DNA of 64,000 nt from Candidatus Ruthia magnifica str. Cm (Calyptogena magnifica) (GCF_000015105.1 NC_008610.1:682001-746000); one strand, 5' to 3'. Positions 31,503 to 44,990 are shown, counted from the stretch's first letter. Made by a program: numbers and translations. The notes: a model not told the origin generated them from the letters alone.

Positions 31503-32948
31503 ATGAATACCAAAAACGTCAAAATACCACCCAATTCAATTGAATCAGAACAATCTGTTTTAGGTGGCTTATTGCTACACAATGAAGCATGGGATCGTGT
31601 CGCAGATATTTTGACCGAGGCAGATTTTTACAATGCCTCGCATAGAATTATTTTTAATGCCATTACCATTCTATTACAACACGAGCAACCTGCTGACATT
31701 CTCACAGTTAAAGAACAAGTTAAAAAAATAGGCTCTGAAGAAACCATTGGTGGCTTTGTCTATTTAGCTCAAATTGCTGAAAATACCCCTAGTATTTCTA
31801 ACATTGAAGCATATGCTAAACACGTACGCGAATTATCCGTTTATCGTCAACTGATTGTTGTTAGTCACGAAATTGCTGACACTGCCTATCATCCAAAAGA
31901 AATTGAAGTTCAGGAGCTTATTGATTTTTCTGAGAAAAAAATATTTGAAATTGCTGAACAAGTGACTCGTGGAAAACAAAACATTACTAATGTAAGAGAC
32001 ATTATTAAAGATGTTGTCAATCACGTACACGAAATGCAAGAATCTAGCAGCATAAGTGGTTTAGAAACTGGTTTTAGTGAATTAGATAAATTAACTTCTG
32101 GCTTACAAAATGGCGATTTAATTATCATTGCTGGACGCCCTTCTATGGGTAAAACTGCTCTTTCAATGAACATTATTGAGCACGTTGCTATTACTGCTAA
32201 AGAACCTAAACCAGTCGTAGTATTTAGTTTAGAGATGCCAACTGAACAGTTAGTAATGCGTATGATTTCATCATTTGGTCACATTGAAGGCTCAAAATTA
32301 CGCAATACTATGACTGAAACTGACTGGAATAGCTTTAATCATGCCGTATTAGCCTTGGAAAAATCTACAGTTCTTATTGATGAAACCCCTTCCATTACAC
32401 CAACAGAAATTCGCGCAAAATGTCGGCGACTAAAACGCCAATATCCTGACTTGGCACTAATTATGGTAGATTACTTACAACTGATGACCGTACATGGAAA
32501 AAATGAAAATAGGGTACAAGAAATCTCTGAAATTTCCCGTTCTCTTAAAGCCTTAGCCAAAGAAATTAACATACCCGTACTTGCTTTGTCACAACTTAAC
32601 CGTGCTGTTGAATCACGCCCCAAGGCTGGTAAAGGTCGTATACCACAAATGTCTGATTTACGCGAATCAGGTTCAATTGAACAAGATGCTGATATTATTG
32701 GTTTTATTTATCGCGACCAACAATATCATGATGACACCTATTCAAATCCAGAAGAGGTAGGTAAGGCAGATTTAAAAATTGCCAAGCATAGGAACGGCGC
32801 TACTGGACTAATCAAACTAGCTTTTATTGGCGAATATGCACGATTTGAAAATTTAGCCAACGAAGAGCAATTTCACGACATAACTGATGAACAAATAGAC
32901 ACAGTTTATGCACATAATATGGCTAATTTTGACCAAGAGCCTTTTTAA
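31503..32948 (+). CDS. dnaB: Replicative DNA helicase DnaB
   Basis: Hexameric 5'-3' helicase of the replication fork. It has 481 residues. The N-terminal collar domain begins with IPPNSIESEQSVLGGLL. The RecA-like motor shows Walker A GRPSMGKTALSMN (about 213-225), Walker B LIMVDYLQLM (about 320-329) and the sensor/arginine region LSQLNRAVESRPKAGKGR with SDLRESGSIEQDAD. It is 30 bp after rplI in the common rplI-dnaB order, followed by alr. No intein or frame problem is seen. Confidence 0.97.
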   Translation: MNTKNVKIPPNSIESEQSVLGGLLLHNEAWDRVADILTEADFYNASHRIIFNAITILLQHEQPADILTVKEQVKKIGSEETIGGFVYLAQIAENTPSISNIEAYAKHVRELSVYRQLIVVSHEIADTAYHPKEIEVQELIDFSEKKIFEIAEQVTRGKQNITNVRDIIKDVVNHVHEMQESSSISGLETGFSELDKLTSGLQNGDLIIIAGRPSMGKTALSMNIIEHVAITAKEPKPVVVFSLEMPTEQLVMRMISSFGHIEGSKLRNTMTETDWNSFNHAVLALEKSTVLIDETPSITPTEIRAKCRRLKRQYPDLALIMVDYLQLMTVHGKNENRVQEISEISRSLKALAKEINIPVLALSQLNRAVESRPKAGKGRIPQMSDLRESGSIEQDADIIGFIYRDQQYHDDTYSNPEEVGKADLKIAKHRNGATGLIKLAFIGEYARFENLANEEQFHDITDEQIDTVYAHNMANFDQEPF

Positions 32949-32962
32949 TAAAAACTTTACCC

Positions 32963-34015
32963 ATGCGCGCCATTGCCTCAATTTCGCAATCAGCATTAAA
33001 ACACAATCTTTCAGTTGTAAAAAAAAATTCACTCAATACTAGAATAGTTTCCATGGTGAAAGCCAATGCTTATGGCCACCATATTGATTTAATTGACCCA
33101 ATTATTAATCATTCTGATTTGTTAGGTGTTAGTGAAATCCTGGAAGCAGAAAAATTACGCAAAACTACAAATCAGCCAATTTTACTTCTATCAGGCGTCA
33201 TTAAAGACCAAGAACTACAACAAGCCATTAAACTAAATTGCCAAATTGTTGTACACGATAAAACTCAACTATCCGTTGTTAATAACACCAAACAAGCTAT
33301 AGATATTTGGATAAAAATTAACACAGGTATGAATCGACTGGGCTTGTCTACCAATGAATATAATCACTGTATAAAGTTACTAGGAAATAATCCACTGATT
33401 AATATCCAATGTATCATGAGTCATTTCGCTTGTGCTGATGAAATTAACCACCCAATGAATCAATCCCAACTCTTTGAATTTAAAAAATTAACAGATCCTG
33501 TTGTTGCCAAACGCTCAATGGCAAATTCTGCTGCAATTTTGTCAAATTCAGCCTCACACTTTGATTATGTTCGCCCTGGAATTATGTTGTATGGCGTTTC
33601 TCCTTTTAACATTATTAATCACAATCTTAAACCAGTTATGCAACTATCGGCACCAATTATGTCAATTAAAACCATCAAAGCTGATGATTCAGTTGGCTAT
33701 GGCGTTACTTGGACAGCCGACAAATCAACAGCCATAGCAACTATCGGCATTGGCTATGGTGATGGTTACCCACGCCATGCTAAAAATGGCACACCTGTAC
33801 TAATTAATAACACCTTATGTCCACTTGTTGGTCGCGTATCAATGGATTTAATTTGTGTTGATATAAGTAACATTAATGCTAGTGTTGGAGATAATGCAAT
33901 TCTTTGGGGTAATAAGCAATTACGCATCGAAACCATTGCAAAACATAGTGCTACTATTGCTTATGAACTACTAGCAGGTATTAGCTCTCGAGTTACCTTC
34001 ATCAATGCTATATGA
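32963..34015 (+). CDS. alr: Alanine racemase
   Basis: PLP enzyme making D-alanine for peptidoglycan. It has 350 residues. The PLP-lysine segment MVKANAYGHH (about 30-39) and the second catalytic Tyr region GIGYGDGYPRHAKNGTPVLIN (about 253-273, quoted across) are both present, as is the C-terminal GRVSMDLICVD. The start lies 14 bp after dnaB. The stop overlaps the cpdA-like start by 4 nt, indicating one operon. Confidence 0.96.
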   Translation: MRAIASISQSALKHNLSVVKKNSLNTRIVSMVKANAYGHHIDLIDPIINHSDLLGVSEILEAEKLRKTTNQPILLLSGVIKDQELQQAIKLNCQIVVHDKTQLSVVNNTKQAIDIWIKINTGMNRLGLSTNEYNHCIKLLGNNPLINIQCIMSHFACADEINHPMNQSQLFEFKKLTDPVVAKRSMANSAAILSNSASHFDYVRPGIMLYGVSPFNIINHNLKPVMQLSAPIMSIKTIKADDSVGYGVTWTADKSTAIATIGIGYGDGYPRHAKNGTPVLINNTLCPLVGRVSMDLICVDISNINASVGDNAILWGNKQLRIETIAKHSATIAYELLAGISSRVTFINAI

Positions 34016-34716
34016 TGAGCCATAGTTTTGTTCAAATTAGTGATTGTCATATTGATAATGTTGAATACGCTATGGGTGTTAATACCCATGTCAATTTAAA
34101 AAAAATCATCAATAAAATCATCAATATCGATACTGATGCCTTATTAATTAGTGGCGATCTTACCCACAATGGTACAATCACCTCTTATAAAACTTTACAA
34201 CAAATACTTTTTCCTGTTCAAATAAAGCTATTAGTAATATCTGGCAATCATGATATTGATAACAATCTGAATACTATTTTTTCTAAAAATTTATTCAGCC
34301 AATTCACACTTAGAAAATGGGAAATTATCAGTACAAATTCAGTGCAAACATCAAAAACCAGTGGATTTTTAACAAAAAATGAACTTAAAAAACTAAACTT
34401 TAATTTAACACAATCAATTGCCAAATATATACTCATTGTCTTACATCACCCTATCGTACCAATGAACAGTACTTGGGATGATTCACTGTCTTTAGAAAAT
34501 CCAAAAGCATTGTTTAATGTGCTTGATAAATACCCTAAAATACAAGCCATACTGTTTGGCCATGCACATCAAGCTGCTGAATTTAGCAGATTAGGGGTAA
34601 AAATTATTTCATGTCCATCAACTGCCTTACAATTTAACAATGAAACTAGAATTGGCTTTAATCATTACACGCTATATGATAATGGACAACTAACAATTGA
34701 CACACAATGGATATGA
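34012..34716 (+). CDS. cpdA: CpdA-type class III cyclic nucleotide phosphodiesterase
   Basis: A metallophosphoesterase of 234 residues. All metal-binding motifs of the family can be read in order: QISDCHID (about 8-15), LLISGDLTHNGT (about 44-55), VISGNHDIDN (about 76-85), VLHHPIVPMNS (about 143-153) and ILFGHAHQAAEF (about 181-192). CpdA in Escherichia coli hydrolyses 3',5'-cAMP. No cAMP regulator is visible in this window, so the substrate is inferred. As in E. coli, the next gene was yqiB, now a fossil starting inside the cpdA stop codon. Confidence 0.88.
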   Translation: MMSHSFVQISDCHIDNVEYAMGVNTHVNLKKIINKIINIDTDALLISGDLTHNGTITSYKTLQQILFPVQIKLLVISGNHDIDNNLNTIFSKNLFSQFTLRKWEIISTNSVQTSKTSGFLTKNELKKLNFNLTQSIAKYILIVLHHPIVPMNSTWDDSLSLENPKALFNVLDKYPKIQAILFGHAHQAAEFSRLGVKIISCPSTALQFNNETRIGFNHYTLYDNGQLTIDTQWI

Positions 34717-34980
34717 AACAACATTTTTTAAAATCTTTACACAGTCAATAAAAGCCAAAAATTTACGCCTAAGTTTCGCAGTTGTTTGAATTGAACTATC
34801 AAAAAATTTTAAAGCTTATTCCATCATTAAAACAAACCACTCATGATCGTATCAATTAAGCACAATAGCGAAAATGACTTACACTTTCCAAACATCAAAT
34901 TTAAAATCTATTTTGACGCAAAATTATTAGAAGTCATCTCTGTACACAATCAAACTACACTTAATCGCACCCATATTTAG
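34713..34980 (+). pseudogene. yqiB: yqiB (DUF1249) fossil
   Basis: An ATG at 34713 overlaps the cpdA stop (ATGA). The following DNA reads, with stops and shifts, LFELNYQKILKLIPSLKQ and then NDLHFPNIKFKIYFDAKLLEVISV. These match the DUF1249 pattern (E-x-N-Y-x-x-L-x-x-L-L-P, and V/I-x-Y-x-D-A-x-x-x-E-V). cpdA-yqiB adjacency is the Escherichia coli arrangement and supports the call. About 25-30 middle codons seem deleted. The remaining 70 bp up to 35050 show nothing further. Confidence 0.75.
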
Positions 34981-35050
34981 CACAATGTCCTGATATACAT
35001 ATATAATAAGAAAAAAAATTTGAAAAATAGTTGAATTTTTGTTTTAAAAA

Positions 35051-35956
35051 ATGCCAAGAAAAACCATGAGAAACACTACAAAAAATAAATTGGTCATTGC
35101 AATTTCATCAAGGGCCTTATTTAATCTTGATGAATCGCACAAAATCTTTAAAGAACATGGGGTTGAGGCTTACGCCAAACATCAAGAAAAAAACGAAAAA
35201 GTTGTTTTGCAACCTGGAGTTGGTTTTTCACTGGTTAAAAAATTATTAGCACTCAACACCACAAAAAACCCCATTGATGTCATCCTACTTTCACGTAATA
35301 GCGCTGACACAGGCTTACGTATTTTTAACTCCATTGAACATTTCGGCTTAAATATTTCAAAAGCAGCCTTTACCTGTGGTGAAAGTACGCACAATCTTGT
35401 AAGTGCATTTAAAGCAGATTTGTTCTTATCAAGTAACTACCAAGATGTGCAAAAAGCTTTAGAATCAGGTTTTGCAGCAGCATCAATCGTCGGTTCTAGC
35501 TCACAAAAACCACATGAAACTCAATTGCGTATTGCCTTTGATGGCGATGCAGTTATTTTCTCAAACGAATCAGAACGAATTTTTCAAGAAAAAGGATTAA
35601 GAGCCTTTGTAGAAAACGAAAAAAATTCAGCCAATATTGTACTCAAAGCTGGACCATTTAAGTGCTTTTTAATGTCATTACAAAAAATACAATCTGCCTT
35701 CCCAGTAACAAACAACCCAATCAGAACTGCTTTAGTAACCGCACGCTCAGCGCCATCACACAAACGCGTTATTCACACCATGCGTAAATGGGGTATTCGT
35801 ATTGACGAATCTTTTTTTCTAGGTGGACTAGACAAAGGCATATTTTTAAAAGAATTTGGCGCTGATATCTTTTTTGATGATCAACATCAACACTGCCAAT
35901 CAGCCTCCAAATACGTACCAACAGGACACGTCCCTAACGGTATTAGTAATCAATAA
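35051..35956 (+). CDS. 5'-nucleotidase (pfam06189 family)
   Basis: A 301-residue cytosolic protein of the bacterial 5'-nucleotidase family related to vertebrate NT5C1. Family segments visible are VIAISSRALFNLDESHKIF (about 15-33), VILLSRNSADTGLRIFNSIEHFGL (about 77-100, quoted across), IAFDGDAVIFSNESERIF (about 160-177, HAD-like Asp motif), TALVTARSAPSHKRVI and FFLGGLDKGIFLKEFGADIFFDDQ. It probably dephosphorylates nucleoside monophosphates, with substrate preference unknown. The first residues (MPRKTMRN) allow a second in-frame ATG at residue 6. It stands between two decayed stretches. Confidence 0.85.
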   Translation: MPRKTMRNTTKNKLVIAISSRALFNLDESHKIFKEHGVEAYAKHQEKNEKVVLQPGVGFSLVKKLLALNTTKNPIDVILLSRNSADTGLRIFNSIEHFGLNISKAAFTCGESTHNLVSAFKADLFLSSNYQDVQKALESGFAAASIVGSSSQKPHETQLRIAFDGDAVIFSNESERIFQEKGLRAFVENEKNSANIVLKAGPFKCFLMSLQKIQSAFPVTNNPIRTALVTARSAPSHKRVIHTMRKWGIRIDESFFLGGLDKGIFLKEFGADIFFDDQHQHCQSASKYVPTGHVPNGISNQ

Positions 35957-37553
35957 AAGATTTATGTCTATCATTAAAAAACAGTAGCACTAAATTTATT
36001 AATGCAAAAAAGTATGAATGTATTCTTTGGTTAGGGTGATTTGACTGATATAATGACAAGCTTTGTTTATATTCAGTATGAGTGAGTTTATTTGATTGTT
36101 CATAAAAAGATTAAATCTAAGCGAAATCTAAATTATCATGACCTTGTAGATTAGCCTTTACTACTTTCGTCGTAAGTAATAGTGTTATTGGTTGTAACGT
36201 TGGATACAACTTAACCGAGATCATGTATGTTTGATATTGGGATCAGCGCCAAGAATACCTCTAATGTAAACGGATGAGTCGTTCTCAATGATTTGTAATT
36301 TAGCTCTTGGTAACAATAGATTTCTAATCTAATTAAACCTACAGTTTGGTTTAATTAAACATAGAATCATTGTTGCTCGTTATCTAGATTTCTATCAAAC
36401 ACTCGATCAGGTAAGTCATTGTCATTCATATCAATTAACATAGAATATCTATCATTTTTGTGGATTAGGCAGTTTTTTCAATCAGCATCTAAATTGCTTT
36501 ACCATTGTTTACCTGAATAAAGCCTTGAAATATTTTTTTTTCAGCATTTAATCCCTCTTAATATACTTTTTCGTAAACACTTACTTTTATTAGGCAAACA
36601 TTCTTGTATGCTAAAAACCCTATGTCATTATTTATATTATAACAAAAATTATTTATTCTAAGATAGTCAATTTTATAAGTGAGCATGTTTGTTTCCTACT
36701 TAACGTATCCTTATATATCGTAATAATAATTTTTTATAGAGTAAGAGGAACTTTTCTAAATTTTTATAAACACTACTATTTGATCTATCCAAATTATAAT
36801 TAAACGACACTCTATTATCTTCATAATTAATGTGAAAAATTATTGGACACAAACTAAAATATTTACTCCTACATAACCGATTTTTATAGAATTTTATGCT
36901 ATTTATCTGTAATCAATAATTTTATTAACCACTCAAACCATAACAATATTGCCTTGAGTTTCAATCTTTGAATCTATGGTATTACCATATTCAAAGGTTT
37001 GTAGTAATTTGGTTTGTACTATCCAGTAGTTGCCATTATATTTAATTTTTCTGAAGTTGTTAATTTCGGTGCAATATTCTGAACTAGCTTGTCCATTGTT
37101 ACCTAATATTGCTATGAGTCGTTGATATCATTGGTAACAATGATTTTTGAACAGCGGTTGATTGTGGATAAATCAAGTGTTGTAATCAGATCGTTCATCT
37201 CAGTAACGATGGTAATCTCCTTTAGAAATTAGGCCATTGATTTATTTGAGTTGGTCTTAGTTTAGTGAGGGCAGAAAGCCCAAGAGTAGTATTTAGATTA
37301 TATTCATCACCAACAGCATTAATGAGATTGTTACTATTGAAAGTGTTTTTGGATTGATTGGATAAAGATTGACGGAGATATTATTACTAAGTTCAAGAAA
37401 AAGATGATAAGAGCAAAAACAACAATACCAAAAGATAGATAGCGGTAATTAATAGACATGAATACTCTTAAATGTTTGAGGAAATTTATAGGAATCCTAT
37501 CATATAAATATATACTTAATTTATTTTTTATTTTTCTAATCTACAAGATAGAA
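35957..37553. other. Long gene desert with unidentified minus-strand gene fossils
   Basis: No intact gene in about 1.6 kb. On the minus strand an ATG near 37460 starts a membrane-type N-terminus (MSINYRYLSFGIVVFALIIF). It is followed, through several shifts, by NNLINAVGDEYNLNTTLGLSALTKL, then LDLSTINRCSKIIVTNDI and EYCTEINNFRKIKYNGNYWI. This looks like a former exported or pilin-like protein that I cannot name. Further on (36.2-36.5 kb) MLIDMNDNDLPDRVFDRNLDNEQ resembles an FG-GAP/VCBS-type or PilY1-like segment. Both are only suggestive. Stops occur in all frames. Confidence 0.45.
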
Positions 37554-37590
37554 ATTGGTAAAATATTAAGAACTTATAATACTTACCAAT
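37554..37590 (+). promoter_or_regulatory. Interrupted palindrome around the hisS promoter
   Basis: ATTGGTAAAATATTA (37554-37568) and TAATACTTACCAAT (37577-37590) are inverted repeats with 13 matched pairs and a small bulge, ending 2 bp before the hisS ATG. A TATAAT hexamer lies at 37575-37580, so the element spans the probable -10 box. It could be an operator or, if transcribed, a hairpin covering the start region. No terminator U-run follows it. Confidence 0.45.
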
Positions 37591-37592
37591 AG

Positions 37593-38861
37593 ATGAGTAA
37601 AAAAATCCAAGCCATTCGTGGCATGAGTGACTTATTACCTAAAGATTCTGCGTTTTGGCTATCCTTAGAAAGGACAATATTTGATTTGTTTATTAGTTAT
37701 GGTTATCAAAATATTCGCACGCCGATTGTTGAAAAGACGGATACTTTTTGTCGTGCGATTGGCGGGGCTACGGATATTGTTGAAAAGGAAATGTATTCGT
37801 GGATAGAGTCAGGTGGTGAGTCATTAAGCTTAAATCCTGAAGGAACAGCCGGTTGTGTGCGTATGATGATTGAACATAATTTACCCAGAGAAGGGATTCA
37901 AAAAGTCTTTTATCAAGGGGCGATGTTTCGACGTGAACGACCACAAAAGGGGCGCTATCGACAGTTCCATCAAGTAGGGCTTGAGGTATTTGGCGCAACT
38001 AATGCCAAAGTAGATGCTGAACTTATGATGATTACACATACTTTGTGGCAAGTTTTAGGTTTGAAAAATATTGTATTGGAGATTAACACTTTAGGCTCTA
38101 GTGAGACCAGGGTTGCTTATAGAAAAATATTGATTGCGTATTTTAATCAGTATAAAGACCAGCTTGATGAGAATAGTTTAAAACGATTAAAAACCAATCC
38201 TTTACGAATCTTAGATAGTAAGAATAAAGCAATGCGCTCTTTAATTAACAATGCACCTAAATTAATGGATTATTTAGACAAAGAATCAGCACAACATTTT
38301 GAGCAATTTAAGACTTATTTAGATGCCTTGAACGTCACTTATATAATTAATACCTGCTTGGTTCGCGGATTGGATTATTATAACCGCACTGTGTTTGAGT
38401 GGACGACAACTAATTTAGGTGCACAAGGTACAATTTGCGCTGGTGGACGATATGACGGTTTAGTTGAAAAAATGGGTGGCATACCCACACCAGCAGTTGG
38501 CTTGGCGATTGGTTTAGAGCGTTTGATATTGCTATTAGAAGTACAAAACTTAATGGCAATTGAGCCCACTTTGTCTATTTATTTAGTTGCATTAGGTGAA
38601 AAAGCACAAATTAAATCGATGCAAATAGCCAGTACTTTGCATGATGCATTGCCTAATGTAATCCTTTATAATGACCTCACTTTGGGTAGTTTTAAAAGTC
38701 AGTTAAAAAAAGCAAATAAGATCAAAGCATATTTTGCATTAATCTTGGGTGAACAAGAGTTAAACAATAATCAAGTTAGTATCAAACCTCTAAAAGGTCA
38801 AGGAACGCAACAAACCATGGATTTAGAAGAAGCGATTAAATATTTAAAGGAAAACAAATGA
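37593..38861 (+). CDS. hisS: Histidyl-tRNA synthetase
   Basis: Charges tRNA-His. It has 422 residues. Class II motif 1 region is IQAIRGMSDLLP at the start. Motif 2 is FYQGAMFRRERPQKGRYRQFHQVGLE (about 107-132, quoted across). HisA motifs LVRGLDYYNRTVFEW and GTICAGGRYDGLVE follow, with motif 3 as AVGLAIGLERLILLLE. The C-terminal anticodon domain is complete. The stop overlaps yfgM by 4 nt. See the palindrome at its start for possible control. Confidence 0.97.
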   Translation: MSKKIQAIRGMSDLLPKDSAFWLSLERTIFDLFISYGYQNIRTPIVEKTDTFCRAIGGATDIVEKEMYSWIESGGESLSLNPEGTAGCVRMMIEHNLPREGIQKVFYQGAMFRRERPQKGRYRQFHQVGLEVFGATNAKVDAELMMITHTLWQVLGLKNIVLEINTLGSSETRVAYRKILIAYFNQYKDQLDENSLKRLKTNPLRILDSKNKAMRSLINNAPKLMDYLDKESAQHFEQFKTYLDALNVTYIINTCLVRGLDYYNRTVFEWTTTNLGAQGTICAGGRYDGLVEKMGGIPTPAVGLAIGLERLILLLEVQNLMAIEPTLSIYLVALGEKAQIKSMQIASTLHDALPNVILYNDLTLGSFKSQLKKANKIKAYFALILGEQELNNNQVSIKPLKGQGTQQTMDLEEAIKYLKENK

Positions 38862-39466
38862 AAAATTTTATTAAAGCAGACAAGACTGAAGAAGAACAAA
38901 TTAAACGATGGATTAAAGAAAATACGTTACAAATTGTTGTTGGTGTTGCCTTAGGTTTGGGCGGCATTTTTGGCTTTGATGCTTATAAAAATTATCAACA
39001 CTCTCAATTGATTAAAGCACGAAGTATTTACTTAACACTTGTCTCTAATCCTAACGACACACAAGCCTACGAACAACTAAAAAACAACCATGCAAGTAGT
39101 GGCTATCTTGATCAGGCGACATTAATTTTAGCTAAAAATGCAGTGGCTAATAAAAATTATATGCAGGCACTTGAATACCTTGCTCCGTTGAGTGATACAA
39201 GTAATATTTCTATTGCTAAAGTTGTCAATATGAGAATAGCCAGCTTATATTTAGAAATGGGCCATTATAAACAAGCACTTGGTGCGCTAAACACTGTACC
39301 TAATAGCGCATTTGATGGCTTGTATAATCAACTTAAAGGAGATATTTATTTAGCTGATAAGCAAATTGACAATGCTAAAAAACATTATAAATTAGCTCTA
39401 AATCAAATTTCTAAAGACTCTAAATTGCAAAATTTGATTAAAATTAAGTTAAACGACCTTAACTAA
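38858..39466 (+). CDS. yfgM: YfgM-like ancillary SecYEG translocon subunit (TPR protein)
   Basis: An inner-membrane protein with one membrane helix (about 27-45, IVVGVALGLGGIFGFDAYKN) and a periplasmic region of tetratricopeptide-like repeats (about 70-200: YMQALEYLAPL, HYKQALGALNTV, QIDNAKKHYKLALNQI). It has 202 residues, matching YfgM (206 in Escherichia coli), which works with PpiD at the translocon; ppiD is also retained (24.4 kb). It overlaps hisS by 4 nt. In most relatives bamB follows, but here der starts 5 bp later. Confidence 0.88.
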   Translation: MKNFIKADKTEEEQIKRWIKENTLQIVVGVALGLGGIFGFDAYKNYQHSQLIKARSIYLTLVSNPNDTQAYEQLKNNHASSGYLDQATLILAKNAVANKNYMQALEYLAPLSDTSNISIAKVVNMRIASLYLEMGHYKQALGALNTVPNSAFDGLYNQLKGDIYLADKQIDNAKKHYKLALNQISKDSKLQNLIKIKLNDLN

Positions 39467-39471
39467 TTCCT

Positions 39472-40869
39472 ATGGGTTTGCCTATTATTTGCCTTGTTGG
39501 ACGACCTAATGTTGGTAAATCCACGCTGTTTAACCGCCTAAGCCATTCACGCCAAGCATTGGTATCTGATTTTGAAGGGTTAACTCGCGATCGTCAATAT
39601 GCAGAAGTGCTTTTGGATAATGATACGCAAACTTTTGCCACAATTATTGATACAGGTGGGCTTACCAATAAAAACAATCTAGTTGATAGTAGTATCCAAG
39701 GTCAAGTACTGAATGCGTTAGAAGAGTCAGACATTATTTATTTTATAGTTAGTAGTCGAGATGGTGTGATTGGTCTTGATTTAGAAATCGTATCACGCCT
39801 TAGAAAGCTAAAAAAAAATATCATCTTAGTCTGTAATAAAGCTGAAGGTTTAAATCCAGCCTTAGCTGCTGAATTCTTTGAGCTTGGACTGGGCGAACCT
39901 ATGTTGATTTCAGCCGAGCATGGTCAAGGTATTGCTGATTTAATTGACACTACTCTGCCCCTACTACCTAAAGTCACCATTGATGAAATAGTGGAGGTAG
40001 AAGGTATTACTGTAGCCGTACTTGGTAGGCCTAATGTGGGCAAATCAACATTAATTAACCGTATTTTAGGGCAAGAACGCGTACTGGTAATGGATTTTCC
40101 AGGCACTACACATGATAGTATTTATATCCCTTTTGAACATGAAGGACAAAAATATACATTCATTGACACAGCAGGCATTCGTCGTAAACGTTCAACCCAC
40201 GAAAAAGTTGAAATATTCTCCATTATTAAAGCCATTGATGCCTTAGAAAGGGCTCATGTTGTTATTCTTGTATTAGATGCACAAGTTGGAGTGATTGAAC
40301 AAGACGCAACCCTATTAGGTATGATTATAGATAAAGGGAAAGCGCTACTTATTGTCATTAACAAATGGGATGGTTTGGATGATTATCAAAAGCAAGAAGT
40401 TAAACGCAAATTGGAAATTAAACTTTCTTTTATAAATTATGCTAGCGTGCATTACATTTCTGCTCTACACGCCTTTGGTGTGGGTAAATTATTTACACCC
40501 ATCAACCAGTCTTATCAAAACGCTGGTGAACAACATTCAACCTCAGTATTGAATAAAATTTTAGAAAAAGCCAATCAGGATCATCAACCACCACCTGTTA
40601 AAGGCAGAAGGCTAAAAATTAAATACGTTAATCAAACCGATGTATTTCCACCTACATTTACTTTTCATGGTAATCACTTACAAAATGTGCCAAATGCCTA
40701 TGAGCGTTATTTAAAGAATTTTTTTATTAATGCCCTACAGTTGACCAACACCCCTATCAAGATTAAATACAAAAGTAGTGACAACCCTTTTAGAGATAGA
40801 AAAAATATATTGAATGCCAGACAAATTGGCAAAAAACGTCGTCTCATGAAATTTGTTAAAAAACGTTAA
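39472..40869 (+). CDS. der: Ribosome-associated GTPase Der (EngA)
   Basis: Tandem-GTPase needed for 50S assembly. It has 465 residues. Two complete G domains are seen: GRPNVGKSTLFNRL with DTGGL and NKAEG (about 9-125), then GRPNVGKSTLINRI with DFPGTTHDS, DTAGIRRK and NKWDG (about 184-300). The KH-like C-domain has HGNHLQNVPNAYERYLKNFF. The weak upstream ribosome site suggests translation by coupling to yfgM, only 5 bp before. Confidence 0.97.
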   Translation: MGLPIICLVGRPNVGKSTLFNRLSHSRQALVSDFEGLTRDRQYAEVLLDNDTQTFATIIDTGGLTNKNNLVDSSIQGQVLNALEESDIIYFIVSSRDGVIGLDLEIVSRLRKLKKNIILVCNKAEGLNPALAAEFFELGLGEPMLISAEHGQGIADLIDTTLPLLPKVTIDEIVEVEGITVAVLGRPNVGKSTLINRILGQERVLVMDFPGTTHDSIYIPFEHEGQKYTFIDTAGIRRKRSTHEKVEIFSIIKAIDALERAHVVILVLDAQVGVIEQDATLLGMIIDKGKALLIVINKWDGLDDYQKQEVKRKLEIKLSFINYASVHYISALHAFGVGKLFTPINQSYQNAGEQHSTSVLNKILEKANQDHQPPPVKGRRLKIKYVNQTDVFPPTFTFHGNHLQNVPNAYERYLKNFFINALQLTNTPIKIKYKSSDNPFRDRKNILNARQIGKKRRLMKFVKKR

Positions 40870-41516
40870 GATGTCTTAAAATTAGCATGTACTAAAGAGC
40901 ACGCTTACGTTGGCTTTTTTCTGCCTCAATTACTCAAAGTTTCACCACGTTTTGATAAAAACACAGCATTATTCGTTAGCAGTGTTTTATAATTTTTATT
41001 CATTTTAAAGACAAAAACAACTCTAAATAGTCGCTATGATAACTCAGACTCGGCTAGCTTTTGCGTAACATGTAAGGCTTTCCTATCAGCGTTAAGTGGT
41101 CATGCACAATCTTGTCTTTTGAATCACTTACCTAATTTACTTGTATGCACGTCCATCAACGATAAAAGCATTCCATTGATGGTTGTCAATTAAGCGCACT
41201 TACAAAGGTGAATCTGTTCTACACGTGGCTTTTTAAGCAGATTCAACATATGTTGAATACTAAAAAATATTTATTTTGACTATCAATTTTTATTTTTTTT
41301 ACCTAAAATCAACAATAATTTTTTTTACTTTATTCATTTGCACGTTTAATCTCTTGTGTTTTAGATTTAAAGTTTATTTCATATTTACCTGTTACTGGAT
41401 CAACAAAACTAATGGTATTGCTGGATAACATAAGTACCATGTCAATCGTTGATAAGCACAAAGATAATAAATAACGCGTAAAAAGAGCAGTCGAGTCAAT
41501 ATTTTTATAAATTGGT
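40870..41516. other. Gene desert between der and pyrG (convergent ends)
   Basis: Around 650 bp without a supported gene. The minus strand just after the pyrG stop keeps an open frame to 41330 (ending NFKSKTQEIKRANE) that could be a small gene or a remnant. It has no start of its own and no recognisable family. A second minus-strand patch (QKLAESELS, LLTNNAVFLSKRGET around 40.92-41.06 kb) suggests another fossil. Neither could be named. Confidence 0.35.
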
Positions 41517-44990
<3,474 letters not shown>

